Of a stretch of DNA of 64,000 nt, positions 11,880-22,499 are shown piece by piece (position 1 is the stretch's first letter; the number at the start of each line of letters is the position of its first letter). The DNA comes from Ophioderma brevispina (lineage: Eukaryota; Echinodermata; Ophiuroidea; Amphilepidida; Ophiodermatidae). The notes beneath the pieces are model-generated. The model was not told where the DNA came from. It saw only the letters and a program-made list of their open reading frames with translations, and did not search any database. The stretch lies in the NCBI GenBank assembly GCA_023653785.1, contig JAMKCH010071941.1, positions 62,001-126,000 on the forward strand, in the 5' to 3' direction. The position numbers and the translations under genes are program-made.

Positions 11880-13249
11880 GATATATTGGGTTTTTTTCAC
11901 CATGTTGCTCTGTCCAATAGTTATTTATGTTGAAGGAAACCCCCCAAAGAAATATGTTGGTTTTTTTTCTGCCTGCCTTTGAAACATGTCGTTTTCAATT
12001 CTTTGTCTTGTTGGTCCAAATCTTATTCCCTGTATACGAGTTGAGATTGTTTGCTTGGATTGTATTAAAGTTTTGTATAGCTTAGCGAATGTAAGCTGAA
12101 GGATTATCTTCAAACATTTGGCGGCATGAACACTCACGCCCACGCTCGCGTGGCGCACGCAAACGGAAAGCTAATTCAGATTTACGAAGCAATGTGGCAA
12201 AAAGATGCATTGCCATGCAGCCATTTTTCCTGTATCCTAAGTAAAAACATTGAAATGCTTTATCCGTTTGTGTGCTGGATCGCCTTTTCAGCTACTTCAA
12301 AAGTTATTTTGAAAGTCCTCTGCCTAATTTAATACCATCTCCCTAAATGACGTTGGTCCACGAATCACGAATATGAGCTCATAGATATGGTGCATGACCG
12401 CTCCTCCAGTAATAAGCAAAAAGGTCATCAATTCCATTTCCTGCCATTCGGATAGTAATCGAATATAGCTTCCCTTACAAGTTTTTTGAAAGTATCTTTC
12501 ATCCTTTTTTTGAATATTGATCAATCCATGCAAGTTGCAAGTAACTCTTTTATATTCTAGGGGGCTACAAGCTTGATCATATTACGCCCAATTCGGCAAA
12601 ACCAAGCCGAATAGGTGTTGCCAATTCTAATTCTTCCAACCATCCATACAGTGCAAACTAACGTTGAAATATCTGGAGTATTACAAATGTTTTGCTGGAT
12701 TTGTATGAGAAAACAGCTATTACTCGTAAATTATTGCCACTTTTATAGGATACGAGGTTGATGGACGGTTTTGGTCTTACTTCAACATTCGGTAACCAGA
12801 CTACACTCTACATAATAACACGATGGTTGATTGCGATGTAGCAACAACAAATTCGATTCAGGAGCAAATCCACAAAAACAACAGCTGTGCTTGATGTAAT
12901 GGGGTAAGCTGGCAATATCTAAATACCCTGACGATGACCGAAAGAGATAAGATACAAACTATCTTACGAATATGCCAAGACAGAACGGACGCTCGAACGA
13001 CCAAGTCGGATAGGAGAACTTTTTTATCGGATTTCTTCTTTCTTGAATAATGGGGTGACTCCCTAACATAGCTTCATATCACAACTGCAAGTGGAATCTC
13101 CGTCAGACATGTTGGCAATATGATAATTAAGAGATAAAAGTGTAAGAAACTGCTTGATGTTTAACAAAGAACTGGAAAAATTGTTTCAAACCCCTGTCCT
13201 GAGACCACCAATTCATTATTTTGTCAATTATATTACTATTGGGCACCCA
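11880..13249 (+). other. intronic, nothing recognised
   Basis: No exon, RNA or repeat family was recognised. The expected C-terminal half of the Ig domain begun at 11700 is missing or too decayed to see; weak candidates near 12550-12900 have stops in all frames. Confidence 0.4.
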
Positions 13250-13500
13250 GCTGATAGCAATATCTAGTAATGGCGTCGTCTTGGAATCTTTCTTGATAAT
13301 TGAAGGACAAGATTACCAGTTTACCTGTAATGTTCCAGGACTTTCGGGCCGAATGGAAATATCAGTGGGTTATTCGACATAAGGTCATCCACCCAACGAA
13401 AGCGTGACAATAACAAATAGCTCTGTTCAGAATGCACTGGATTCTATTTGTGTCACGAGCGATTTGGCTTGAGACTCAAGCTTACAACACATTCTAGTTA
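13250..13500 (+). pseudogene. decayed Ig-domain exon
   Basis: An acceptor (GGCACCCAG) ends near 13249. The frame reads GVVLESFLIIEGQDYQFTC and NVPGLSGRMEISV, a plausible B-strand cysteine region of an Ig domain, then hits TAA. In the next frame the text continues GHPPNESVTITNSSVQ. A one-base shift at about 13380 and a later TGA disrupt it. Confidence 0.5.
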
Positions 13501-13724
13501 AACCTGGGTCCATGCATGGTAATTAAGTGAGGCTTTGGCCCAGCAAGGGGCTTAATACTTATGTAATATTGGCAATTATGGGGTACCATTTCCTTTGACA
13601 ATTTCTTGTAACTGAAATGGTGCTTTTATTAAATAAAAGTCTCAGTAGAATCATGAATTAATATAATTCAATAATTTGGAAAATCGGCCAAGACCTTTTC
13701 ACACGTGTAATTTTTTAATCCACA

Positions 13725-14065
13725 GGTTATTCCGACTACTCCAGTTATCTCCTTGGGTGAGATGACATTTCCAACTTCAAATGACGGACTGTCAAAATCG
13801 TCGGTATTATGAATCTTAAACTTCACCGGTGTATCATTCGGCACCGGCCTGGGCGATTCGGAAGGACTGGCTGACACTCTATTGTACTACGGATGTGACA
13901 AATCTGCATGTGCCTAGCACCTACTGATGATATATGTATGGATGCTTACAGTTCAATCACGATAACACCAACACCAGAGAATGATGGGCAGATTTACAAT
14001 GTAGGGTAACTAACCGTGCCCAAACATCAAGTATCTCGTCCGTCTTTAGAAATATGCGTTCACAG
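13725..14065 (+). pseudogene. Ig-domain exon remnant
   Basis: The plus strand contains VIPTTPVISLGEMTF at the 5' side and SSITITPTPENDGQIYN followed by VTNRAQTSSISS near 13950-14040. The pieces resemble the start and the E-to-G strands of the intact Ig exon at 14634 (compare ASILTITANIENQGQLLIC). They lie in different frames with stops between. An open 69-codon minus-strand frame (13668-13877) overlaps and is probably a shadow. Confidence 0.42.
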
Positions 14066-14633
14066 TAAGTTCTCCAAAATATTTTGGTTAATATTGTATT
14101 GATGACAGGTTTTGAAAATGTGAAGTCTGGCTTTGTGCTAGTTCCTAAAGTTAGTACTTTTCTGTAATCTAAATCTATTTGGCCAAGTAACAATATGTTT
14201 CTTGTCCCCGTCCGCTCCGATTTTTGACGCGTTTGTTTTTGTGTTATTTGTAAAAATTCTACCAAAATTCAAAACAATTTGTAAATAGGAATTTATGAAT
14301 TTTGCTTCTTAATTGGCAGCCCGAAGACAACTTGATTATGATAAAGCAAACAATACGTTACTTCACTTATGAAAACATTTTATGTTATATAATAGATATA
14401 TGTGTCGTCTCAGCAGCCTAGTTTTTAACATGCGTCCATATTGAAAAACATAACCAAAAATAAAAGATAACAACTAATAAGAACCTCCCTCACCGATTTT
14501 TTAAATGTCTGGATGAGAAACACGTTATTTTTTACTTGGACATTAAATTAAGGCTAATATCACAGAGGTTTTATATCCGTAACGTTCCTGCTAACTCTTG
14601 CAAATAAAAAGTTCTACTTATCACTTTACGTAG
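14066..14633 (+). other. intron, nothing recognised
   Basis: AT-rich sequence between two Ig exons. It ends in the pyrimidine-poor acceptor ACTTTACGTAG at 14633. An open minus-strand frame (13957-14265) has no recognisable motif. Confidence 0.4.
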
Positions 14634-14955
14634 AAAAACCCACGGTACCAATCATATCTATGGATGCTACCGTATTTAAGAATGAAGAACATGTGACCCT
14701 TGTTGGAGGAAATGCATATTCTTTTGAGTGTTTTACATCCGGTGCAAAACCAGCTGTTACATTTACGTGGTCAATAGATGGGAATCAAGTGGACCCTGAT
14801 AGTGACTCTGTGGAAGACCTTAATCCAGAATATCCTCAACTGACAGATAGCGCAAGCATTTTGACAATAACGGCCAATATTGAAAACCAGGGGCAGCTAC
14901 TAATCTGTAGTGTAACAAATGATGCTGTAACAGATATCAATTCGAGAATACAGGG
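14634..14955 (+). CDS. whole Ig-domain exon (intact)
   Basis: This is the best preserved Ig exon. The AG acceptor ends at 14633. The frame (phase 1) reads EKPTVPIISMD, the B-strand cysteine in YSFECFTSGAKPAV, the C-strand tryptophan in TFTWSIDG, then ASILTITANIENQG and the F-strand cysteine in LLICSVTNDA. The spacing between the two cysteines and the tryptophan is that of an Ig fold. The first GTAAGC donor (14956) would leave the exon in phase 2, whereas the next exon (15963) needs phase 1; the GT at the end of the following repeat array (near 15574) would give phase 1. The 3' end of this exon, including the donor, is the founder of the tandem array 14852-15574. Confidence 0.78.
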
Positions 14956-15574
14956 GTAAGCATTACATAGAGCAGCATTTTGACTATAACGGCCACTATT
15001 GAAAACCAGGGGCAGCTACTAATCTGTAGTGACAGTAGTGTAACAAATGATGCTGTAACAGATATCGATTACGAGAATACAGGGGTAAGCATTACATAGC
15101 GCAAGCATTTTGACTATAACGGCCACTATTGAAAACCAGGGGCAGCTACTAATCTGTAGTGACAGTAGTGTAACAAATGATGCTGTAACAGATATCGATT
15201 ACGAGAATACAGGGGTAAGCATTACATAGAGCAAGCATTTTGACATAACGGCCACTATTGAAAACCAGGGGCAGCTACTAATGTGTAGTGACAGTAGTGT
15301 AACAAATGATGCTGTAACAGATATCGATTACGAGAATACAGGTAAGCATACATAGCGCAAACGTTTTGACTATAACGGCCACTATTGACTTGTAGTGACA
15401 GTAGTGTAACAAATGAGGCTGTAACATCGATTATGAGAATACAGTGGTAAGCATTAGAGCAAGCATTTTGACAATAACGGCCACTATTGAAAACCAGGGG
15501 CAGCTACTAATCTGTAGTGACAGTAGTGTAACAAATGATGCTGTAACAGATATCGATTACTAGAGAATACAAGG
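14852..15574 (+). repeat. tandem array derived from the end of the Ig exon and its donor
   Basis: Six units start with GCAAGCATTTTGAC or a variant at about 14852, 14972, 15101, 15231, 15357 and 15459. Spacing is 102-130 bases. Each unit carries the coding text ITANIENQGQLLICS in DNA form, the GCTGTAACAGATATC block, and then the donor ACAGGGGTAAGCATTACATAG. Unit 1 is the real exon end. Later units share a 10-base GACAGTAGTG insertion and are frame-broken. The last unit ends in a different donor-like string (ATACAAGGTACGC). Confidence 0.92.
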
Positions 15575-15962
15575 TACGCAGTTCTAAATCCTTTTTCTTT
15601 AAAATACTGATTTCACAGAAAAATACAGAAAAGTTAGAAACAGTGAGCTGAATTTTACTGTAACAATGCAGGTTTTCTGTAAATTGTCCGTGAAATCACA
15701 GTTTTCCACAGAATCTACAAAATACGGGAGCGACAATTGCGACTCTCGGTTGGATTTTCAGTTCATTTATTCATTCATGAAAAATTCACCCTATATTTCA
15801 ATCTTTTCCTTCAGGGATTGCCATTTGGATGTGACGTATTCAGTGCATATGTTTATCTTAATATTATCAGTAAGTACGGTGTCTTTATTCTTCATTAATA
15901 TAAATATCTTGTGTGTGTTCCGATAATAAAATCTACAATTTCCGATCTTGTATCTGTTTCAG

Positions 15963-16286
15963 TTGCACCTACAGACGTAATCATTTCAGTTGCACTCACG
16001 AGTTATACAAAAGACAGTGAAGTTGCACTCGCGCTTGATGACACATACACATTTAGTTGTATGGTGCCGAATATCAAACCAGAGGTAAGATTTAAACATT
16101 GGAGAACAGTGTAAATTTGCTGCTGTGTCTAATATCTTAAGGGACACTCAAGGGCCACTTGTTGTCAGTATGAGCACTGTTAATATGACGATTGACATGG
16201 CCCATGATCAACAAGTTTTGCAATGTAAGGTCATCAATGAAGCGCTGGATGACAGTATCCAAACTGGTGTTGTGCTACAAGTTCGG
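15963..16286 (+). pseudogene. Ig-domain exon with one frameshift
   Basis: A strong acceptor (CTTGTATCTGTTTCAG) ends at 15962 and a strong donor (CGGA|GTAAGT) starts at 16287. Both give phase 1, matching the neighbours. The first part reads VAPTDVIISVALTSY and the cysteine in YTFSCMVPNIKPEVRFK. A one-base shift near 16098 is needed to continue with NILRDTQGPLVVSMSTVNM and the F-strand cysteine in VLQCKVINEALDD. With the shift removed it is a full Ig domain. The splice sites are perfect, so the break is recent, polymorphic or a sequencing error. Confidence 0.72.
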
Positions 16287-16372
16287 AGTAAGTGACATGA
16301 ATTCGTAGCATGTTCTATCAGTTTTTGAGAATTGTATTTAAAGTTTTATCTTCCTTTCCTTAAAATCGCTAA

Positions 16373-16640
16373 ATTCATGGCGGTTGAACCAGGTTCCGTT
16401 GTTTAAAACAATTTAAACCGGTTTTGACGGGAAGAACGGGGCTGAACCGGAGAGCAACCGGTGGTTAAGTTTTGAAGTTTCCCCATATGGTTTCAAAACT
16501 TAACCACCGTTAGACCGACAATTCATGGCGGTTGAACCAGGTTCCGTTGTTTAAAACAATTTAAACCGGTTCTGATGGGAAGAACCGGGCTGAACCGGAG
16601 AGCAACCGGTGGTTACGTTTTGAAGTTACCCCTTATGGCA
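16373..16640 (+). repeat. two direct copies of a 148-base palindromic unit
   Basis: ATTCATGGCGGTTGAACCAG starts units at about 16373 and 16521. The units share CCGTTGTTTAAAACAATTTA and GGAGAGCAACCGGTGGTTA. Within unit 1, CGGTGGTTAAGTTTTGAA is followed after a short loop by its complement TTTCAAAACTTAACCACCG, so the unit can form a hairpin. Confidence 0.85.
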
Positions 16641-17024
16641 AAAAAAAACCAAGTTCTACTAGGTAGTCAAAAACCTAAATGCAAAATGCGATTTTTTTAA
16701 AAGGATTTTTACGTGAAATAACTCAAATTGGGTAAGTCAAACCAGTTGCAAACCATGCATATTTGACTGTCAAATTATTAGTTTATAAATCAAAAATATC
16801 GATATATGAGATCACTTATTTTTTTTTCAAAAATAAATCTTTTTAATTTTTTAGTTTTTTGATTTTTTTAATTTATAGAAAATAAAAAAAAACGAAATGC
16901 AGTAAAAATGGCTCAAACAATCACAACTGCGCGCGGGGTATGGGAAACAACCCTTTTTGTTTTTTGCCTTGCTTTAAAAATTTTCTCTGACGGTATCAAG
17001 GTCATTTTAATTGTTAATTTCAAG

Positions 17025-17344
17025 GTCCGCCTTCTGAAGTCGTGTTATGCATTAATGCCGCTGAAGTACTACCTGATAGATACCTACTCACCGCCGTCCT
17101 AGAATCATCTGTTACACTCACCTGTAAAGTTACAGGAGCAAATCCAGAAGCCACATGACATGGTGGTTTGGAAGTGAGATGATGCAAGAGGAGCAGAGTG
17201 TAGGCAGTAGCCAGGTTATCCTTACCCCAACAGTTGAAGACACCGGAAAGCAACTTCGATGTGTAGCATGGAACAATGTTGGCCAAGAAAGTGCTGAAAT
17301 TACTCTTAATGTAATAGAAAGGCATGGATTTGGACTAGAACTTG
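17025..17344 (+). pseudogene. Ig-domain exon broken by a 5-base duplication
   Basis: An acceptor (TTAATTTCAAG) ends at 17024 and a donor (CTTG|GTGAGC) starts at 17345, phase 1 at both ends. The exon reads PPSEVVLCINAAEVLP, the B-strand cysteine in VTLTCKVTGANPEAT, then a TGA. The text ACATGACATGG contains ACATG twice in tandem. Taking one copy away restores TWWFGSEMM, then VILTPTVEDTG, and the F-strand cysteine in QLRCVAWNNVGQES. It is a second consecutive Ig exon with perfect splice sites but a broken frame. It joins in phase to the linker exon at 18488. Confidence 0.75.
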
Positions 17345-18487
17345 GTGAGCTGTAGAAGTTATACTATTAGGCTGGATGACCTCTACATGACCACTGACCT
17401 TTCGTCATAGAGCATTTCTATGCAAATTGACGTCTAGATGACCTTTGACCTTTTAGTCACTCTGAAATCCTGATTGCAAATGTCAAACTGGTGCGAGCCC
17501 AATATCAGCTCCATAGGCAAAGGGCAAATAATGCATAATCGGAAAGACAGATCTCATTTTTAGTAGTATTGATTTTTACAAGTTAGTTTTCGCTATGCAT
17601 CAATTAGTTATGTGGTGCAGAGAAGATGTGTGGGCCTTTGTTATACTTGTGTCTTGGAGAACGATCGGTCTTCCATCAGGTCAATAATCAATTGTAACTC
17701 ATTAACGCCAGGTCGATCATATTTAAAATTTCTGCAGGGAGCTCATGATGGTTACTGTTTAGTAAAATAGCTGATATGCACCCATAATTCTGTAGCTGTA
17801 GATCTTACATCAATGATACATCAATGAGGTACCTTTGGGGTAGTGCTGAGAGCCCACATGGAGTAGCTTAAGCTCCGAGTTACACTGGGAGTAAATCTGG
17901 CTCTGTAGTTTTGTGTCACATTCGTGCCCAGCACAATACCTCTTCTGAAATGGTAATGTCTTTCTGGACGGAAGGATGTTTTGTGTCCATTATTATGGTC
18001 AACTTTTTTTCCGTATTTTTCCATTGGAGCTATTGCAGCCAAACTTGGGTGTATGGTATGAGACCACAAGCCGCTACTATCTGTAAACATTCAGGACTAC
18101 TTGAGCTATTTCGGCAAATTTCGTCATATTATAGGAGAATACAACATGCTATTACCCATCATTCAGGACCCTGCGGTTGCTCCTACCCCTAAGACGTGCA
18201 CGCGGTTTACAGACTTTATTTACCTCATTTGCATAGTTCAATATAATTTAATCCACTGTAACACTTCCAGCTCTCGACATACCTTCGTCTTTCATTCTAT
18301 TTTGATTCGTATGAAGTATTTCATAAGTTCGTCTACATGTTACTGCGAACTTATCATTTATCGTTATTTTATTTTGTTAATTTTAAAGGTCGCTTTTTAA
18401 ATATTTGTATGGGAACATTATATTCCAGTATGATTTAGATGGAAAAATTCTTAAAATGTTTTTCATTCTTTATTTACATTTCTTCAG
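17345..18487 (+). other. intron, nothing recognised
   Basis: No repeat family or exon was recognised. Short open frames on both strands (17821-18400) have no motif. The 3' end has a good pyrimidine tract and CTTCAG acceptor at 18487. Confidence 0.45.
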
Positions 18488-18559
18488 GTAACATCAGTGA
18501 GTTAGCAGGAAATGGCGCTGTTGGATTGATCAATGACTCCGTCACTCACTTTGAAGAAG
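18488..18559 (+). CDS. small linker exon before SEA domain
   Basis: A 72-base exon between TTTCTTCAG (ending 18487) and the donor GAAG|GTATTT (18560). It reads GNISELAGNGAVGLINDSV then THFEE, in phase 1 at both ends. It joins in frame to the Ig exon at 17025 (split glycine codon) and to the SEA exon at 18895 (again a split glycine). It has an N-glycosylation-type NIS and NDS and no known domain. It probably forms a stalk between the last Ig domain and the SEA domain. Confidence 0.7.
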
Positions 18560-18894
18560 GTATTTATTTGGATAAGAACATCAGCGGTGCAGTACTTTAG
18601 TACACTTTAGTAGTTTTAGTAGTTATGTTTTAAAACTAATGTTTCAACGGTAACTGGAAATAAATTATACATGACCATTTGACTTCAAATCTTAAAAATC
18701 CGATAAGTATATTTATTATTTCAAAATTATTGCCCTCCTATTATCTCTCAGAGGTATACGTCGTCATAATCTATTTTTTTTCAACTAAATGTGAGGCACT
18801 AAAATTCTCGAAACATTTGTTATACATTTAGCTTCAGCCTTTTTTTTATTGTGCTAAATAACTTTGCCGAATATCACTTCTTCAAATGAAACAG

Positions 18895-19022
18895 GTGAGA
18901 TGGCAATGACGTTCACGTTTGCTTTGCTTCAAGCTGGTGATACATTAGCTACTTTTACCCCTGGACTTTATGATTCGTCATCTGAGGAGTTTGCAGAGCT
19001 GGGAAATTGGCTTGCTACCGCT
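18895..19022 (+). CDS. SEA-domain exon, N-terminal half
   Basis: A 128-base exon with acceptor ATGAAACAG (ending 18894) and a consensus donor GCT|GTAAGT at 19023. It enters in phase 1 and leaves in phase 0. The residues EMAMTFTFALLQAGDT followed by FTPGLYDSSSEEFAELGNW fit the first strand and helix of a SEA domain, in which a D-S-x-S-E-E-F-x-x-L pattern is typical. The other half is at 21531. SEA domains occur next to the membrane in mucins and adhesion receptors. Confidence 0.75.
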
Positions 19023-20327
19023 GTAAGTAACACTACGTGTATGCAAAACCAGAAAACACAAGAACAAACAAACCACACGCACGCGCGCTCGCTCTCGCAC
19101 ACATATTGACCACACTCGCCACAAACTGTAAAAAAGATAAACATTGCTGGCATCCGTGCGGGATTTTTTTGTTTGTTTGTTTTTTGTGTGTGGGGGGGGG
19201 GTCATATCCTCATCTACATATTCAGACAAACACAGTAGCGACTGCGTAGCCTCTTTTTAAACTTCAAAGGTGCTTGTTCCGATTTATGTCTATTGTGTTC
19301 GCTACTTGATATGAGATCCTGGCACTTGTACATACGCCCCATCAAGTACCGTGGGAAACAAACTTGCGGTTTTGATGGTAGAAGCAATAATGTATATTGC
19401 AAAGTCATATTCAATACTGTGCGAATATTGATGGTTAACCATTAAAAGGTGGTTTTTTTGTTTATATCTTGGGAATGAAATGGATTTGAGGCTCAAATTT
19501 CAGGACGACAGTGAGAAAAATACGGTTTTCTTCTGATATCAAAATCGATACTACTTCCGGATAATCAAGGAAGATCCCAAGACGATCGGAACACGCACCT
19601 TTAAGGCGAGACAAATACCTTTGCCGAACTTGCCTGTGAAATAACGAAAAACAAGAATTTGCTGCGAATTTAGGGAAGTTTATGATTACAGAGACACTGG
19701 CACATTGGAAAAATAGTGCGCCCATTTTTTTTCTAAATTGAATTTTTTGCATGGTTGTAAAGCTTTTATATACATTAACTCTCACCTGAAATAATTAAGC
19801 TCAGATCAACGCCCTTATGGGTAAACAGAACGATTTTATGATGAAATCACTCCGGAGTGATTTTATTCAATACACGACGGAAATTGCGTATAACACAAGA
19901 AAAAAACACGCATGAGTTCGATTCCCACGACATTCACCATGTTTGACCAGTCTGTGACCTTTGTGGTTTGATATCAACGAGTACGTGTCTGTGATATTCA
20001 TGCAATAGACACATTTGTTGATTAAGGTTACAGCAAACCTAAAAGTTAGCCTACAATTTACTTAGATGTCTTTAACTCCTGTTAATGCCCCTATCTTATT
20101 AATCCCTTGTTTTTGGGTATGTTAATTATTTTTGTGTAAAAATATATCTGTATTCTTCCAATGACAGAGACTATCATTTGAGAGAAAATTTAAGAAATGT
20201 CTTATTTTGTGAAAATAAGTGCTGCTTTAACACATGTCGCCAGTGACAGTTATTGCATATTTGATTAGGTAATCTACATAATTTATGCACACATATATCA
20301 CCACAAATGTTCTAGGTGTGAAAATGT

Positions 20328-21131
20328 GAAAAATTTCATATACAATCTTGCAACCAAGGTTTTTCTAAATCAAAATTGTATGAAGATTCCAAAAATCCTG
20401 GGTGTCATTTTTGTGTTTTTGCTGTATTCTAGGGGTCAATACAGGGGTCAAAATATAAAAGGGGCCAAAATGTGTTTTAAAGTATACCATCATGTTCAGT
20501 ACCTTTCAAGGATTACAGAAATGTATAGTTTGCCCTACCTGAATGTTATAGAAAGAGTTACAAGGCAAAATAGGTTCAAGGTCACACTGTGTGTAAACTT
20601 CAGATTCATCGGTTTGTTTTTAAAATGGTTCCAAATTGTTCGTCTTACTATATAGAAGCCGAAAATATACAGATCGCGTTGTCAATGACGTTTTGATGAT
20701 AATTAAGAGGGCAAATATGGCCGTGGTCCACAGGGTCTATGGGAGACCACTAGTCATATCTGAAAGTCTCACTTTGAAAGGTGAAACACAGAATTCATAT
20801 ATATTTTCTTATTTAGTATGACCCAATGAACGATTTAAAACCAGTTTCAACAAAATCGGACCATTCTATAAATAATGACCTTGAACTTTCTTGAGCCTGT
20901 TGTACTAAAACAATAGGTCGTAAGTATGGCAAACTATACCTTTTTAGAAACCTTATGAGCAAACGAACCGATTGGTATAAATTATAAAACAACACTTTTA
21001 TTGTTTACCCCTGTACAAACTTTGCACCCTTATAAAACACCCAAGAACACATTTTTAAAAATTACACCCATAATTTTCAGATTCTCCATATATTGGAAAA
21101 ATATGGTGTCAAAATTGTATATGAAAAAAAC
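20328..21131. mobile_element. fold-back element, about 0.8 kb
   Basis: The left end TTTCATATACAATCTTG and the right end CAAAATTGTATATGAAA are inverted. Further inward, CTGGGTGTCATTTTTGTG, ACAGGGGTCAAAATATAAAA and TGTATAGTTTGCC on the left are met in reverse complement by CACCCAAGAACACA, TTTACCCCTGTACAAACTTT and GGCAAACTATACC on the right. The whole element therefore folds as an imperfect hairpin. It shares motifs (AAGTATACCAT, ACAGGGGTCAAA) with the larger fold-backs at 44248 and 51716. Confidence 0.72.
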
Positions 21132-21300
21132 TAAACCAAAAAATTAAGTACAATTCCCCATGTACTATGATCGCAAAAGCAGATGAGACAAGTGGTTCGA
21201 GAACCGCCTTTTATAAATAAAAAAACGTGCTGTGAATTCAGCGCCGATCGGCGTGCTCTCACGGGTGTAACCTTGATAAACTTACCACAAATAATTGTTA

Positions 21301-21468
21301 TATATCCCTAACGTCCCTAGAGGAAAATCTAACAATCACCGCAAAAAGTGAGGTAGCGTTATTTTTTGTTGTCAGATCTAGGAGCAATTTCCCACTAACC
21401 CAAGGCAGGGTCCGCTCCGTAATTTTTGTCAGGTGGGTTTGAAGTGATTAAGGGACGTTAGGGATATA
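21301..21468. mobile_element. small MITE with 18-base TIRs
   Basis: TATATCCCTAACGTCCCT at the left and AGGGACGTTAGGGATATA at the right are perfect inverted repeats, 168 bases apart outer edge to outer edge. The ends fit insertion at TA. The inside carries the GGAGCAATTTCCCACTAACC block shared in inverse with 370-545. Confidence 0.85.
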
Positions 21469-21530
21469 GTGTAAAAATAATGGACTTACTTATTATTTCA
21501 CTTTTATTTTCTCTTACCAATGTCAAACAG

Positions 21531-21753
21531 TTGTACTTCATATTCGAAGAAGAAAGTAACTTCTTAAGACTAGTTGTCACAGACTTTCAACCTGGCAGTG
21601 TTCGCGTCAATACAACAGTTGTATTCAGAAATAACCCGGATCTGGATATGACCGATATCGAACGAATGTTGTGGTCTGCTGTCGATCAAGACACAGGACA
21701 CATTGGATTGGACTTGTATATTGATACAGCTCCCGATAGTGTACATTTTGAAG
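21531..21753 (+). CDS. SEA-domain exon with cleavage-type GSV motif
   Basis: The acceptor CCAATGTCAAACAG ends at 21530 and the donor GAAG|GTAAAA starts at 21754. The frame enters in phase 0, matching the first SEA half, and leaves in phase 1. It reads LYFIFEEESNFLRLVVTDF then QPGSVRVNTTVVFRNNPDL. The sequence G-S-V-R-V lies where SEA domains of the mucin type undergo autoproteolysis between G and S (consensus GSVVV). The following helix contains DIERMLWSAVD. The protein may thus be cleaved next to the membrane; this is inferred from the motif only. It continues in frame into the EGF exon at 24553. Confidence 0.78.
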
Positions 21754-21909
21754 GTAAAAACTGGTTATTTTTAAGATATACTATGGTTTTTATATTTCAA
21801 TGATGCATATCGTTTATTTAACGTCATTTGAACATATATGATTCTTTATTTATTCAACCCAGTTGCAATGTGGGAAATTTCACAACATTCATATTTTAAT
21901 ATATGTCAA

Positions 21910-22490
21910 AGCATTTCAGGGCATTAACAGTAGTTATCCGACTAGGATAGTGCTGTCGGTTGGCGTTGAGATAGCGATTAACCTCTTTTTTTAAACAGGC
22001 CAACTTCTCCTGGTGTGAGATGAATTCTAAAAGAGCATTCCAAATGCGGGCAGCTGATGGATTACTGGTAACTAGGTTGGAACGAAGAACTTCGACAGTA
22101 ACGTCATGTGATCTGATGGAACATTTAAGTCGGAGATCCAACTGTAGATGGTCACAAAGCAGTTGACCAAGAATTCTGGTACCTCCATATGGCGAAACAG
22201 TGTGTGAGCTCCAACCATTTTTTGTGTTCCCAGAGACTTATTTGATGTGCTCATTGGCCCTTTTCAGGAAGACAAGTGGTGCGGATGGCACGCATTTTAA
22301 CTGCATCCAGTTGAGACTGCGACGTGGGAGTTACTCCAATCTAAACAGAGCTAATATATTCCAACATAGATCTTACTCTATCCTTGTAGATCACCAATGT
22401 TATAGGCTTGCCAGAAAAACGAAGGGCACGGTGTTAAACCCAGAGGCCTGGGTGCTATACTCTATCAAACGCTTTACTTCTTCTTGCGTA
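21910..22490 (-). pseudogene. probable LINE C-terminus relic
   Basis: The minus strand reads DLRLKCSIRSHDVTVEVL, then ARIWNALLEFISHQEK, then KKEVNRYLNANRQ. This is the general layout of the end of many non-LTR reverse transcriptase proteins (an R-x-W-N-x-L box followed by a basic helix). Upstream on the minus strand, frames are broken, with LIEYSTQASGFNT readable near 22460. The family is not determined. It could be part of the same element as 22500-23510. Confidence 0.4.
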
Positions 22491-22499
22491 TGAGGCAGC

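Larger units (their letters stand above)
19023..21530 (+). other. intron with two palindromic elements
   Basis: The intron splits the SEA domain. It holds a nearly palindromic element (20328-21131), a small TIR element (21301-21468), a G run near 19190-19200 and a CA-rich stretch. A tRNA-B-box-like GAGTTCGATTCCCAC sits near 19915. Long minus-strand frames at 19214-19785 show no motif. Confidence 0.5.

Noticed and set aside
14852..15574. CRISPR-like regular array
   Set aside because: Units are 102-130 bases of exon-derived sequence without unique spacers, in a eukaryotic context.
19905..19940. tRNA gene suggested by GAGTTCGATTCCCAC
   Set aside because: Only the B-box-like motif is present; no A box or cloverleaf could be formed around it.
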